Shown here: piece after piece, positions 37,881 through 48,469 of the stretch | Layout: every line of letters starts with the position of its first letter | Position numbering within the stretch: position 1 is the stretch's first letter | NCBI RefSeq assembly: GCF_014839805.1 | Contig: NC_051131.1 | Span: 14,682,913-14,746,912 of the forward strand | Direction of reading: 5' to 3' | Length of the DNA stretch: 64,000 nucleotides | Source: Manduca sexta | Taxonomy: Eukaryota > Arthropoda > Insecta > Lepidoptera > Sphingidae | The notes under the pieces: model-generated | Database searches by the model: none | What the model was told of the DNA's origin: nothing | Seen by the model: the letters and a program-made list of their open reading frames with translations, nothing else | Made by a program: the position numbers and the translations under genes

Positions 37881-39470
37881 TCATGTACGGCGCGGCGTCT
37901 GTTGGACGCGTGCATGAATGAACACGCCGCGCCCGCGCCGAGACCGCGCTGCTTAGCATGCGCGGACCGTTCATCATAGATTATGGGGAAAATCAACGCA
38001 ACACATGACCAGATCATCACCGTGTAACCGCTGACCACACAGATCGACGTGGAATACTACAAGAGTGCGTGCTGAACGATGGCTAATAAGGTCCACTGAC
38101 GGCAATGATCATTTAAACTTAACTTTTGTGGTATCCGAAAATTCAATTAGATAATAGCCTTTTTATCAATATAAACACTAAAACGGTGTTCTAAGTTATA
38201 CACGTCTTAGAGTAACGAGCGCAGTCCATTGCCATTCTTTGCAATTCAGAATTGTAGATGCCGTTGTTACTATGAAGTGGCGCGACTCTTATTATCAGAA
38301 GAACAATGCTCGTCTCGGCATTCAGTTGTATAAAAACAAAAACGCTCGGAGCCCAGCGTTGAATCACTACTAGCTAAAATAAACGATTATGCTAGAAAGT
38401 ACGTAGGAATTCCAATGAGCTGGAAACGAGACAGTTATGTAAAGACAGGCGGCGCGTGGTGTTCCCCTGGCCGGGCGGCGCGCAGGCACCCCGGGCGGCA
38501 CGACGCGGCCGGCGTCGGCGACACGTACCCGCGTCCGGTGCAGCGTGTTGCTATGCGACGGCCGCGGATGCGATCTGCGATCACAATCGGCGGGCGAAGA
38601 GCACCGACCAGCTGATTGCTATTCAACGCGCAGAGAGAGCGACAAGCGCCGCGCTGGTTGCGCCACCGCGCGACATCTCGCGCCGCGTCGCCGCCGGCCG
38701 CGCCGCTCGCGCCGCCTGCGCATACACAACGCGGGACGCGGCCGAATTTATTTGGCGCGCGTCGCTCGCCATTCCGCCGGCGCGCCGCCAATTACATTGC
38801 GCAAGTATCCGCATACGTACGGTAAATTTGTTATTCGCCACGCGGCTCAATAAACACGCTAATTCAACGTTAATTGCATAAGACGCTCATAAACGTTCGC
38901 TAGCGCTGACTCACGCAGTTATTATATTGATTGGAGTTTGAAAAATAACAAGTTTTACATGCACCGGTGGCGGTGTCGTAAACTCATCTGCATACAATTG
39001 AAAGATCAAGAACGCATGTCCGCAGCACGCGGCGCGTTGTTTTAGCAATGCGCCGAGAATGAGCAGCGACTCGTAATCGTACCCTACATACGTCGCGCCG
39101 TGACGCCGTGACGCCGTGACGCCACGCGTGTCACCGGGCGGTTCGCGCTACACCGCTCGGTGCGTGTGTTGCGCGACGTCGCGAGCTCGGGATGCAGTAA
39201 TATAAGATCATAAAGCGCCAAGGAAATCGAGTCTGAGTCACAAATCCTCGGATTTTTCCCCCGACGATGATACAACAGTTTGTGCATTGTTTTTGGTATA
39301 AAAAAGAGCGAAGCAGAGGTCATTGCGTCACTAATTAAAATTCCACACGCAACACTGGTGCTGAGCCTTCGGCGCCGCTCACAGCGCCGCTGGCGACTGA
39401 TCCGCGCGGAGATGATACCGTAATTGCCGGCACATCGACACTTGGCTTCTAAATAGCTCACTGTTCAATA
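37880..39470. promoter_or_regulatory. Cluster of CpG-rich patches in intron 1
   Basis: Three patches stand out sharply from the AT-rich background: about 37885-37970, 38440-38820 and 39090-39450. The middle one is dense in CGCGCC, GCCGCC and GGCGCG and opens overlapping ORFs on both strands, the longest being 141 codons (38456-38881). All are rich in Arg and Ala, as expected from translating GC-rich DNA. I found no convincing splice donor on either strand. A second promoter, an enhancer or a non-coding first exon of the minus-strand gene are all possible. Confidence 0.4.
39096..39123 (+). repeat. 8-bp tandem repeat CGCCGTGA x3.5
   Basis: Three perfect CGCCGTGA units and a half unit. Each contains TGACG, a CREB/ATF half-site. 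Confidence 0.9.
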
Positions 39471-39671
39471 CACTGTAATTTTTATTTTGTTTATTTAAAT
39501 GAAATATCACAAATTATTAAACCCAGTTGTTTTTGCAGCGGATTAAGCTCAGAAGTAGACGTATGTCTCCAATAAATTTGAAGAACTGTCTTAGAACGGA
39601 CTCGTGTCGCGCACTGAGGATTCCTTACGCAAGTTTTTTTTCTATCTTTAATAAGAAGACACATTATTCCT

Positions 39672-39906
39672 TTGTCCGCGAAGGGTTAAGCAGAGGTGCA
39701 ACCAGGGCACCCACTTTTCGCCACATATGTTTCGTCCCATGATGTGATAGGGGCGATCTTATGGTCATATCGGACACAAATTCCACACTCTCGGCCGATT
39801 CTGAACAGAAAAACTCGAAGTCACTTCGCTCGACCCCGAATTCTCAATCGGGACCTCAGAGAAATATTTTACCGGGTATGCAATACAATTTCGCCACTGA
39901 GGCAGT
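39672..39906 (-). mobile_element. SINE family A, near full length, minus
   Basis: The plus strand shows CGAAGGGTTAAGCAGAGGTG, CACCCACTTTTCGCCACATA, GTCCCATGATGTGATAGGGG, CATATCGGACACAAATTCC and finally CGCCACTGAGGCAG, the inverted head. The B-box region is degenerate (GAATTCTCAATCGGGACCTC). Confidence 0.75.
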
Positions 39907-40261
39907 ATAATTTGCTGTATCCTCAACAATTAGATATATTATGTGTAAACCCACCCCTTATTCGGATAATAAAGCCCCAATGATTAGTCAGACAAACAGA
40001 TGTAAGAACTGTAGTATGATACGATAAAAAAAGAACGCATAGAAATATAGTCCGAAAACCGACACGTAACAATAATACTCACATATCATGATCATTAATT
40101 GGTAAAAAGAACCTTTTTAAAGATATCACATTTCAAGCTCTTCAGGCGTCGCGTCGGTGGTACTTCTACACTTTTTAGTCGTCCCGGTTTTTATCAAAAG
40201 TAAATAACGAAAAACAATTGTTACAAAAAAATATAAATAGTGCAGGTAATAAGTTCAAGGC

Positions 40262-40345
40262 TTAATCCCCAAACGGTAAGCAGAAGTGCAACTAGTGCAC
40301 CCACGGTTAGCCTAAAGTATTTTTTATGTTTCATCAATTCAGGAC
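40262..40345 (-). repeat. SINE family A 3' fragment, decayed
   Basis: TAATCCCCAAACGGTAAGCA, GAAGTGCAACTAGTGCACCC and ATGTTTCATCAATTC resemble the inverted 3' part of SINE family A. Confidence 0.45.
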
Positions 40346-41617
40346 ATTTAATATGGCTTCATACTATTTGGATATACGTAATAGTAAAATATGAATAATA
40401 TGTATTAAAATATTTCAATGAGCATAAATTAATGAATGATATTTTAATAACAAAATATAATACCTAATCGCTGCCTAAACATATATTTAAGTTACTAATT
40501 GGTTTAAAAATTACTTATATTTCAATCTTGTTTCGATGCCTTTAAGTATATTTTTTCAGGGAATTTCAAAACAAAGTACATATAGTTAGAGATCGAAGTA
40601 AAAAAATTCTAAAAAGTACGCAATTGAGTAAATTTTAAAATGTTTTTCTTAATCATAATATAATCCTTATTATATGGAATTAGATTATATTTATTTCACC
40701 CCTAACCGCCTTAATAATTAATTACAGTTCAAATTTGCCGACTCTATTCAGTAATTACATTAGTGTTTTTATGAAAAAAAGCAAAAAGTAACAAACATAT
40801 TTTTAGGCAAGTTATATAATACCATTTACATTACTTTAATAAAATAATAAATGTAGATCTATTTCAAAATATGATTTTAGTAAACAATACAACTTGTCTC
40901 TACTTTTGTTCCATAAAAACGAATTGAGGACAAACAATTAATTACTAGTTTCTAAAACGAGATGTATAAACAAACATAAAACGTAAATAAACAAATCAGG
41001 ATTATTAAATGATGAATAATCTTTATTAATATGCATAGGTCGGAATGCAAACATTCTTGCCTTATCTCACACGATCGTCGTATCACGTTCGAGATACCGT
41101 CACGTTGTGAAACGGCGGGCTAACACTATGCAAAAAAAATACGTGAATCTTGTGAAATTAGGGCGATATTACCGCAAAAATACTACTGAAATATAGACTA
41201 AATTTATTGACTACGAAATGTTGAGCTTACTCGTACTTAAAAGCTCTAAGTTACGGATATTTAGTATAGGGATGCTTATTTTTTTTTTTGGGTTTCGAAA
41301 GATACATACAATAAAATACAAATAAAAGTCCCATCCCAGACTTCAGTCTCTATGATTGTTCAATACAAGGATTCCAGGACGATTTTTAACAACACGCACA
41401 TTATGACGGAAAATTTCGAGACGCTATTCGCTTTTCACCCAACCTCCCGTGACCCGGCGCTGGTTTCCGTAGTAAACCAGCTAGTTGTCGCGATGAGTCA
41501 CAACAATGAATCACGTAGCCTTTATTTCGTGACCTTTTATTCAGCTCTTATTAAAACAAACATACAGGGGAGATAGGGACGCGACGCAAAAAATCCAGAA
41601 AATAACAAAGTACTCAC
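40346..41617. other. Start of intron 1, AT-rich
   Basis: Mostly AT-rich. The part nearest exon 1 (41390-41560) is GC-richer and holds a small inverted repeat, CTGGTTT/AAACCAG (41460-41480). No coding features. Confidence 0.4.
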
Positions 41618-41625
41618 CCAGCCAT
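41618..41625 (-). CDS. Exon 1 coding part (ATG GCT GG) of the minus-strand signal-peptide gene
   Basis: On the minus strand the context GCATC ATG GCT GG precedes a strong GTGAGTA donor (41617-41611). The start codon has A at -3 and G at +4. Upstream in the same frame a TAG precedes it with no other ATG between, so this is the first in-frame start. The exon ends after two bases of a codon, and exon 2 begins with one base, giving Gly (GGG). The joined N-terminus is M-A-G followed by YRGGAAS and a hydrophobic segment. Support comes from the phase match, donor quality and location at the edge of a CpG-rich patch. No transcript evidence is available, so the join remains an inference. Confidence 0.5.
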
Positions 41626-41860
41626 GATGCAGTTGATGTCGATGTTGAAAGTGGGAGTTTCACAGCACTACGGAGCACGTAGTTTTAACACGCGATCGCC
41701 ATGCCGTCCGAGCGCGGCGGGTGTTGGGACGCGAGTGGCGGGCCGAGTGCCGGCGCCCGACGTCGTCGCCGCGCGTGTCGCCCGCGTCGGAGGCCGCGCG
41801 CCGACGCCCGCCGTGACGCGACGCTGCACCCCTGACTCCTACCTCACCAGCCATAAGGAT
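41626..41860 (-). promoter_or_regulatory. CpG-rich 5'UTR/promoter patch of the minus-strand gene
   Basis: About 41690-41830 is very rich in CG dinucleotides (GTCGTCGCCGCGCGTGTCGC, GCGCCGACGCCCGCCGTGAC) against an AT-rich background. It ends directly at the exon 1 start codon. This is what a first exon and core promoter commonly look like in Lepidoptera. No TATA box is visible, and the start of transcription cannot be placed. Confidence 0.5.
41660..41854 (-). CDS. Possible upstream ORF (64 codons)
   Basis: The ORF starts MAGEVGVRGAASRHGG and stops at TGA 41662-41660, 34 bases before the main ATG (41625). If transcription begins to the right of 41854, ribosomes would meet it first and it could dampen translation. 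Its Arg/Ala/Gly-rich content is what CpG-rich DNA gives by chance, so it may be meaningless. The ATG GCT G/GTGAGG at its start also imitates a splice donor. Confidence 0.2.
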   Translation of the reverse strand: MAGEVGVRGAASRHGGRRRAASDAGDTRGDDVGRRHSARHSRPNTRRARTAWRSRVKTTCSVVL

Positions 41861-42181
41861 AAAGTTGCCCGCAGAGCTTTTGAATCCTTGTCTGACTAAA
41901 TTAAACCTGTATCTAGACTTTTTACCTCAAGAGCCGGTTTCAAGTTGCATTCCGTTTATTACCCCCATGACCGACCTTGTCGTGTAAATGACCGGCTGAA
42001 CTAGAAATCCGGCTTTTTGGTTTCAAGTCTTAGCAATCTTACTGATGACTATCGCAGTGACCACACCGGCCTTTCGGCATCACACATCCTTACTTGTTTG
42101 TGGACATACTGGTGGTGTGGTTTTAAGCTTTATCGATATGCATATTTCTTAATGTTGTTTTTAAAAAATTATCGAATCGTT

Positions 42182-42366
42182 TCATCATCATCATCACTCG
42201 CAGGATGTCCAATGTTGAACATGGGCCTACCCCAAAGATTTCCAGATCCCTCTAGGGGAAAGCGGCCCGTATCCAGCGACCTCCTGCGACATTTTATAAG
42301 GTCATCTGTCCACCTCGTGGGTGGACCTCCGAGTCCGCCCTTACCGGTTCGTGGCCACCACTCCAT
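42182..42366 (-). mobile_element. RTE-like LINE ORF2 C-terminus and 3' tail
   Basis: The minus frame encodes MEWWPRTGKGGLGGPPTRW and TDDLIKCRRRSLDTGRF, matching the R-PPTRWTDDL...W-LG type C-terminus that I know from RTE/BovB-like LINEs of Lepidoptera. It ends in SDDDD, from the TGATGATGATGA tail (42182-42196 inverted). Only the last 60 codons remain, so it is a 5'-truncated dead copy. In autonomous relatives this region follows the reverse transcriptase. Confidence 0.75.
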
Positions 42367-42370
42367 ACAT

Positions 42371-44749
42371 CTTATTTCAGACAGATAAATATTGACGAAG
42401 TTGTAAAAGAAAATTCTGAACCAAGCTACTTTTTGGTCTCATTATCCACTGCTAGGTCTATGCCCAGATATTTGTCTATCAATTAATCATTTGATATATA
42501 ATTCTAGACATTTTGTGTCTTGTCTTTGAACGAAAAATACAACCGTTAAATTTGATTTTAGAAACAAAATTCAAGGAGATGTAATGTAATTGATTCATGT
42601 CGCTGTTTGCTTTCTTACGCAACAGATTAATGTAATGTTACTGGATACCAAATCCAAGGCATTCGCAGATTAAACTCCAACTTTTATTGGCTCTATCCTG
42701 TGCTGCGCATTCTTCAAAGTTCCACTAAACCATAATATTAAAAAAAGGTAAATTTAAAAATCGTCTTCAAGATCAAGACAAGATCACAACAGCGATGACA
42801 TTACGACAAAACTCCGCACTACCTGAAAAAACGCGCCAAAATCCTTGCAAAACATTGCAAGATGGCGGCGTCGCCATCTTGAATAATTTCCCGCTATTTT
42901 GCCATCTTAATTCAATGTCACGCGGCAGAACAGATCGATCGGCCGATGGCACCCGGCCGTGAAGGGACAGGGGCACCGCTCAAGCGTGGACTGTCGACCC
43001 TCGCCAGCCAACAACCCATTCATGAATCATTATTGGTGAAAAAAGCATATTACATACCATACTATAGCTGATTATCTACAGTATCAATAAGTTACTTCCA
43101 CCAGGGTGGTACAATTTTCTCCCAGAAAGCAACTTGTCCGATACCTTTCGTTCAGCCAGTACAGATGGAAGCCCAAAAATCTCGTACATGAATAAAGAAA
43201 CCTCTCGGCCATCACAATTCTATTTTTTTCCCAAAAGTCAGAAACACACCACAAAGCGGGGTGATTACTTAACATCTGATGACTCGTTTACACAGCATTT
43301 TTTCATAATACTTATTACTAACTCAAGCTAAAATAGCAATTCATATTTTCTCGTAAATCGAATAGCAGTCAAAATCTGATTCTCTAAAATGATATCAAAG
43401 TCTTGATGTTTTAACACAGGCCATTTCCTCTCGACGACACGTTCGTCCCCAGTCTGTGTCACAACGTCCTCTTGGGTGTAAATTGCATGAAGACACGCGC
43501 AAATTACACCGGCCAGGCGCTGCGTGGCTAATCCTTCCCATTGTCCTCACAAATTACCTTGTTTGTCTTAAGGCGGCACGCTTTTTTCTTCCTTATAAAA
43601 AACTATTCAAATATTTGTAAACAAAATATTTGCGTCAGTCTATATACTTACATTAACATTAATAGGATGAAGTTTGTCTACGTATTAGCCACACCATGCA
43701 TATATCGATGAATTAAGGGACACAATTTAGAGAAATCCCTAAATGAAAAAAAATGAGAGAGCGATAGTTCCATTATTATAGGAATATATAGTAATAATCA
43801 AATGTAAAGTCTTTATTTTATACACGTGCATAAAAACGGCTGAACACATTTCGATATAGATCCTACTATTACGTGTCGCTATACGCTTGTGTAACGCTTT
43901 AAACTACTGTGAGTAACCTATAATTTCAGAAATATGGTGATGATATATATGGTGATGATTGGACTCCCCCAATTCATTGAGGAAGCTGTAGCTGGCAGTA
44001 ATAAAAAAACTTCGTATGACGTAATATTATTTATTTTAAGGTATTAAAATATATCACTAAAGTGAAATATAAATAGTTTCGTTTTATTCCTACAATACCC
44101 TTAAAATCCCCGTAACATGCCGTGGCGGACTCCGGCGATTGTTTTTACACAGTATATGAACAGCGGTGAAGACTTTTGAAATAATAAATATATTTAAGAT
44201 AAAAATTGAAATTTTGGAAATTGCAGACTGTGGCTCTAGTTTCATACTCTTCCTTACCTTAATACATATAACAGTCGCTAGGGTTTATTAAGTTTACACT
44301 TGCTACTCAAAAAATTACAGCGCATATTATACTCCCGAGCCTAGTGTCGTCTATCCTAACACTTTTAGTTTTTACGCTATTTATTTTTTAAATATAGCAC
44401 TAATAACACAGTATACTGCAAAATTTTTGCTCGCAACTCCAGCAGTTTTAAAAATAGAGTTCTTTAAAGGCTAAACTTGCAACCGCACGACGCGGCGTAG
44501 GCTTATAAGGGTGCGCTTTTGTAAGAATTCCAAAAATAAATTTCGACAACAAAGCGGAGTTGAGTCACTGCTTACACCTCACCCACAATGACCAACGCGT
44601 GTGACACGCCTGTTCGCCTGCTTTTCAATGTAAACACAGATTAGGACATTGTACAGATGACCTAAGGATTGCCTACTGGTTACTTACGTCACTTGATGTG
44701 TGTGTTGGTGTCTATATTTTACTTTGAATTGTATATCATGCGTCCATGT
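42371..44749. other. Region upstream of the minus-strand gene
   Basis: Contains the E2F/Pho cluster and a GC-richer block to 43010. To the right it is AT-rich without recognised genes. A few short ORFs (42773-42976, 43084-43275) are chance frames. Confidence 0.4.
42832..42910. promoter_or_regulatory. E2F-like and triple Pho/YY1-like cluster, about 1 kb upstream of exon 1
   Basis: GCGCCAAAAT (42833-42842, E2F-like) is followed by a 10-bp inverted repeat: CAAGATGGCG (42858-42867), spacer GCGT, CGCCATCTTG (42872-42881). Each arm is a YY1/Pho consensus. Then come TTTCCCGC (42887-42894, E2F consensus) and a third GCCATCTT (42901-42908). In Drosophila Pho sites mark Polycomb response elements, and YY1-type sites are also common at promoters. 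Function here is inferred from motifs only. Confidence 0.45.
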
Positions 44750-44905
44750 ATTCTAAAATTGAGTACTGGGAATTTTTCTATAGGAATATTGAGGATATGT
44801 GAAGTCTGCTTATCCGCAATAGGCCAACGTGGTGTAATAAGGCCTATTCCCTCTCAGTTATTACTAAAGAGGCCTCTGCCTAGTTGTGGGACTGTATATT
44901 TTAAG
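44750..44905 (+). mobile_element. SINE family B fragment
   Basis: TTTTTCTATAGGAATATTGA, GGATATGTGAAGTCTGCTTA, GGCCAACGTGGTGTAATAAG and CCTATTCCCTCTCAGTTATT match the 3' half of SINE family B. Confidence 0.65.
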
Positions 44906-44944
44906 GTGTTTCGTTGATCGAGATTACTTTAGGCTATGCCGTTT

Positions 44945-45085
44945 GGTGACATCACGCCTTTTTCAATGAAAGGTAGAAGTGCAAAACACAGCGTCAGTTA
45001 TGTGTGTACCTCCTTATAAAACCTATCTTTCCCTACCTATACTATCCCATATCACTGGGGCGGGCTTATTCCCATAAATATAGAG
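44945..45085 (-). repeat. Decayed SINE family A fragment
   Basis: CACGCCTTTTTCAATGAAAG, GGTAGAAGTGCAAAACACAG and CCCATATCACTGGGGCGGGC follow the inverted order of SINE family A, with much divergence. Confidence 0.4.
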
Positions 45086-47522
45086 AGGTGAATATTTTAA
45101 TCGACTTAGGGGGCACTTGTATTAAAGTATAAACAGTGGTCCCAGTTACATCAGGCAGCGTGTCGCTTCGTTGTTACGACATACGGCTCACGAGGCTCGC
45201 ATTACACCGCGCTGGCCGGGTGGCGTGACTCCTGACGAGGCATGCTGACGCTGCCAATACGGTATCTAGCACAGTTGCTATCCGTGTGTTGAGAATTTTG
45301 TCTAGCTGTGTCTGTATGTCTGTCTGTTTGACAATTTTGTTTTATTTTTTAATATAAAATTATTTTGTAAATCCTCCTTCCACTATAGAGCGAAGTGAGA
45401 GCAACTATTTTTTTTCAAATGTTGCAGCAACAGATTAGTTTATAAGGACCAACCACTTATGGTCTACCCCTTCTGGACGATTTACCCCCGGACAAATTGT
45501 GTCGAAAAATCTTCTAATTCCAAGATTTTATTGCCATTAAACTAATACAGCATTAAGTGTCGATAATAAAATAATTATTTTATAACGTTTAATAGCAAAC
45601 TACGAGCGGGTCATCTAAATACCAGAAAAATCAAAATACTAACCTTAAAAAGAATAAATAAAAGAAACACAAAAACTCATGTGAAGACCTTGTACAGATA
45701 ATTTGAACAAACAGATCCGCAGGTGAACAAACTGCACTCTCTAACTGCGTCACACGCTTTTTGTAGGGCTTTTTATTATATCAGCAAATAGAAATAGTTT
45801 TATAACTGTTTATTGATCTTTCATAGAACGGGAACAAAGAACCAAATCGTATTTTGTACGTATTTGCCTCGTGGTAGCGACGTTTTCTTCCTTCTTTCAT
45901 CCCTCTCCAAGGTAGAGTCCGCGTTACACACAAATAAAGCTTTAACTAGTTTTTCTTATCGCCGGGAATCCTATTATAAATCCCACAGTAGTCCGAGGAA
46001 CCGAAGCGGCTATGTCAGAGATACCAGCATGCTATGCACGCATTTCATTTCATTAAAACCCCGCAATAGCCTTCGTCGACGCGTTAGGGGCGGCTCATCA
46101 ACATCCGAAAATATCGCTTTACCTAGAATCGAATGCTAGTTCTCCTAAACTAAGACAAAGAGAGACAAAATATGGTAACCTATGAGCCCTGATCAATAAG
46201 GGAATTGAGAAGTTTCCCAATATATTTAGTACACATACTAGATATTGACCATCGTACATGGTAAAAAATCGCCATATTAGGTCACAGTGGCAAAGGCTCC
46301 GTATAATTCCTGCCGGCTTCCCTTTCGTAATTTATGTAAAATCGAATTATAATTATAACGATTTGAAGACCGCATTTATGCTTCACACATTGCTGAACCA
46401 AGATAAAAAAATCAGCGCGGCCGGCATAATACTACTCACACTAGAAGATGAACAAACAAATACGATAATGCTTATACCTTCAACTAACATCAGGTGAATT
46501 AAAATCCCTTAGCTGCGCTACAATAAGAAAAAATATACCGATAGCACGAGCTCACAAGTACACATATAATGTATATACCTATGTGATATATGTATCAGCA
46601 GGGGAAATTAATAACAGGCTTTAATTAGATAAAAGGGATGGAAGCATGCTCAGTGACCCGCGCGCTGAACATTAACGAGATGAGCTCACGGGCCGGGTCA
46701 AGGCTGCGCTCTCATGGACCGGAGAGGCTTTTGGAGTGATGAGGTGTGTATTGTCACAAGGTATAGACGGGGTTTTTAGAGATGGAAGTAATGCACCAAC
46801 AATTCCCAGGTCGGGTAACTATTGTATCCGGGCATGAATTCATGAAAATTCAACGATTGAACACAATGTTCCATAATATTATGTCTAGAGATAAGTTCTC
46901 TAATATGTATCAGATCATGAAAAGGTTATTAGCTCGGTCAAGTACAGATGCACTAGTTACACCTCTGTCTGATACCTAAGCTCATGCGAATAACACGATG
47001 AGCTTATATTTACTGTACCAAGCATACGACTAATTACAGTCAGTATTAAAAATAAACACACCGTAAAAAATTTAAAAATTCCTCGCGGTTTACCGAGAAC
47101 GAGGTCCATTATCCTCAACCCGCGTCATCGGATTACTCAGAACCGACCCCAGGGTGCAGACAATTGGCTATTCACAGATAGCGTCACTAGACCGCACTGA
47201 GTATCTTTGTTACGCATATAAATACACAATGACCCTTACTCATTACTTGGAGGTAGGTCTCCCGTATACCTTTGACTGGGTACCAATATGTAGGTCTGTC
47301 ACCAAACAACAGTCTGAAGTGCATGCATGTACTTCAAAGTTCATATATTGTTGTGCGGCGATCGTGACGCTTGCCAACACCTACAAAAGGCTTGCTCAAC
47401 ACGTCATTCAATTGTATATGTTCATTTATTAACCCTAAAAGAGCGATGCAAGTGTTGCGCTGCATGTACAGTCGTATGTAAAAATCGGTCTCATACAAAT
47501 GAATAAAATCATGGTATCCATT
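45086..47522. other. Intergenic DNA, no recognised gene
   Basis: GC-richer blocks at 45140-45260 and 46640-46740 stand out. The latter follows CTTTAATTAGATAAAAGGGA (homeodomain and GATA cores) and may be a conserved element. ORFs at 45813-46139 (108 codons) and 46258-46497 (79 codons) have no recognisable domains and are probably chance. Confidence 0.4.
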
Positions 47523-47584
47523 AGCAGATGGTAATGGCATGCTGCATTACTGCAAAGTAATGCAGCATGCCATCACCATCTGCT
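47523..47584. repeat. Near-perfect 29-bp inverted repeat with 4-base loop
   Basis: Arms 47523-47551 (starting AGCAGATGGT) and 47556-47584 (ending ACCATCTGCT) pair over 29 bp with one mismatch (A at 47533 opposite C at 47574). The loop is GCAA. No target-site duplication is obvious. A transcript from either strand would fold into one long hairpin. Confidence 0.9.
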
Positions 47585-47963
47585 GTTTGCCGCGTCCTGC
47601 GAAATCACATCTTAACACGACAAACTACAGCAGACTTATTACTTTACCATGCCTGGATAAAAATATAATAAGTAGAGAGGAAAATTTCGCTCTACATTAC
47701 GTGAGAAGAGTGGCAAGACGTAAGGCCGGCGCCTGGCCGGGCGTGCGCGCCGCCGGACAACGGTAATCGCCGCGTTTTATGTGCTCCGTGTAACAGTAAC
47801 TTTTATTTTGCTCGCGGAACGCTTAACGAGCGTGTTTTCATCTTAGGCTCTGTTTACATTAGCGGTCGGAACGCTGGATTAGTACCTGTTGGAAAATAAT
47901 GAATTATACGTCAATAACTTCTGCTCAGACATTCACCCGCGTAAATATCTTTTCTTGGAATAA

Positions 47964-48001
47964 AAATCTCAAACAAACTGAGTTTTGTTTGTTTGAGATT
48001 T
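47964..48001. repeat. 15-bp perfect inverted repeat
   Basis: AAATCTCAAACAAAC (47964-47978) and GTTTGTTTGAGATTT (47987-48001) flank an 8-base spacer. Confidence 0.85.
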
Positions 48002-48130
48002 GTTTTCGTCATAAAAAGTATTCTCCTGTGCATTGACTGCCTTTATGCAATATACATGTTGTTCTGTTCCTCCCTTATAGTGTGAAAAACCACATCAACA
48101 AAAATATTCAATGGGTTGTTTTCTATATTA

Positions 48131-48252
48131 TACTAATATTTTTAGGGCGGGTTTCTTTATTGGTTTGGTAGGCAAACGAGTGTGCGGTCTGCCTGATGTT
48201 AAGCAGCATCCGCCGCCCATGGACTGAAGCCAAGCCGTTGCCTACCGACAAA
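48131..48252 (+). repeat. Interspersed repeat D, longest copy
   Basis: GGGCGGGTTTCTTTATTGGT, TTGGTAGGCAAACGAGTGTG, CTGCCTGATGTTAAGCAGCA and CCGCCGCCCATGGACTGAAG form a recognisable lepidopteran interspersed repeat. The class is unassigned. Shorter pieces lie at 5668 and 10255. Confidence 0.5.
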
Positions 48253-48469
48253 GGTTTAGCTAGATATGTCTTAACATCTTCTCAGCCATTTCATGGTCTA
48301 CTATATCTTTTGCGCCACAGACAGGGTTGATAAAATAAGCTGTTTTGCATTATTTATAAGTACATAATTAAGATAATATTTTGTATGTTTGGTAAGTACG
48401 TATTTTTATATAGCATAACCCCACAAACAAGCAATTGTGTTACCTGACGTAAGTGATTTCGGCGGCCAA

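Larger units (their letters stand above)
6905..41617 (-). other. Putative intron 1 (34.7 kb)
   Basis: This is bounded by the GTGAGTA donor after exon 1 (41617 downward) and the TTGCAG acceptor before exon 2 (6905-6910). Both neighbouring phases agree. It contains SINEs, Lep1-type and LINE relics, CpG-rich patches and several motif clusters, listed separately. Very long first introns are common in developmental and neuronal receptor genes of insects. Confidence 0.5.

Noticed and set aside
38456..38881. 141-codon plus-strand ORF
   Set aside because: Arg/Ala-rich translation of a CpG-dense patch, with competing ORFs in several frames on both strands, no domain and no good splice donor.
38905..38925. 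Minus-strand CTGC|GTGAGTCA as a splice donor for a CpG-patch exon
   Set aside because: The sequence before it is AT-rich with no open coding context, and it faces away from the CpG-rich patch.
45813..46139. 108-codon plus ORF
   Set aside because: Ser/Arg-rich, no domain, no splice context or neighbours; most likely chance, although the block is somewhat GC-richer.
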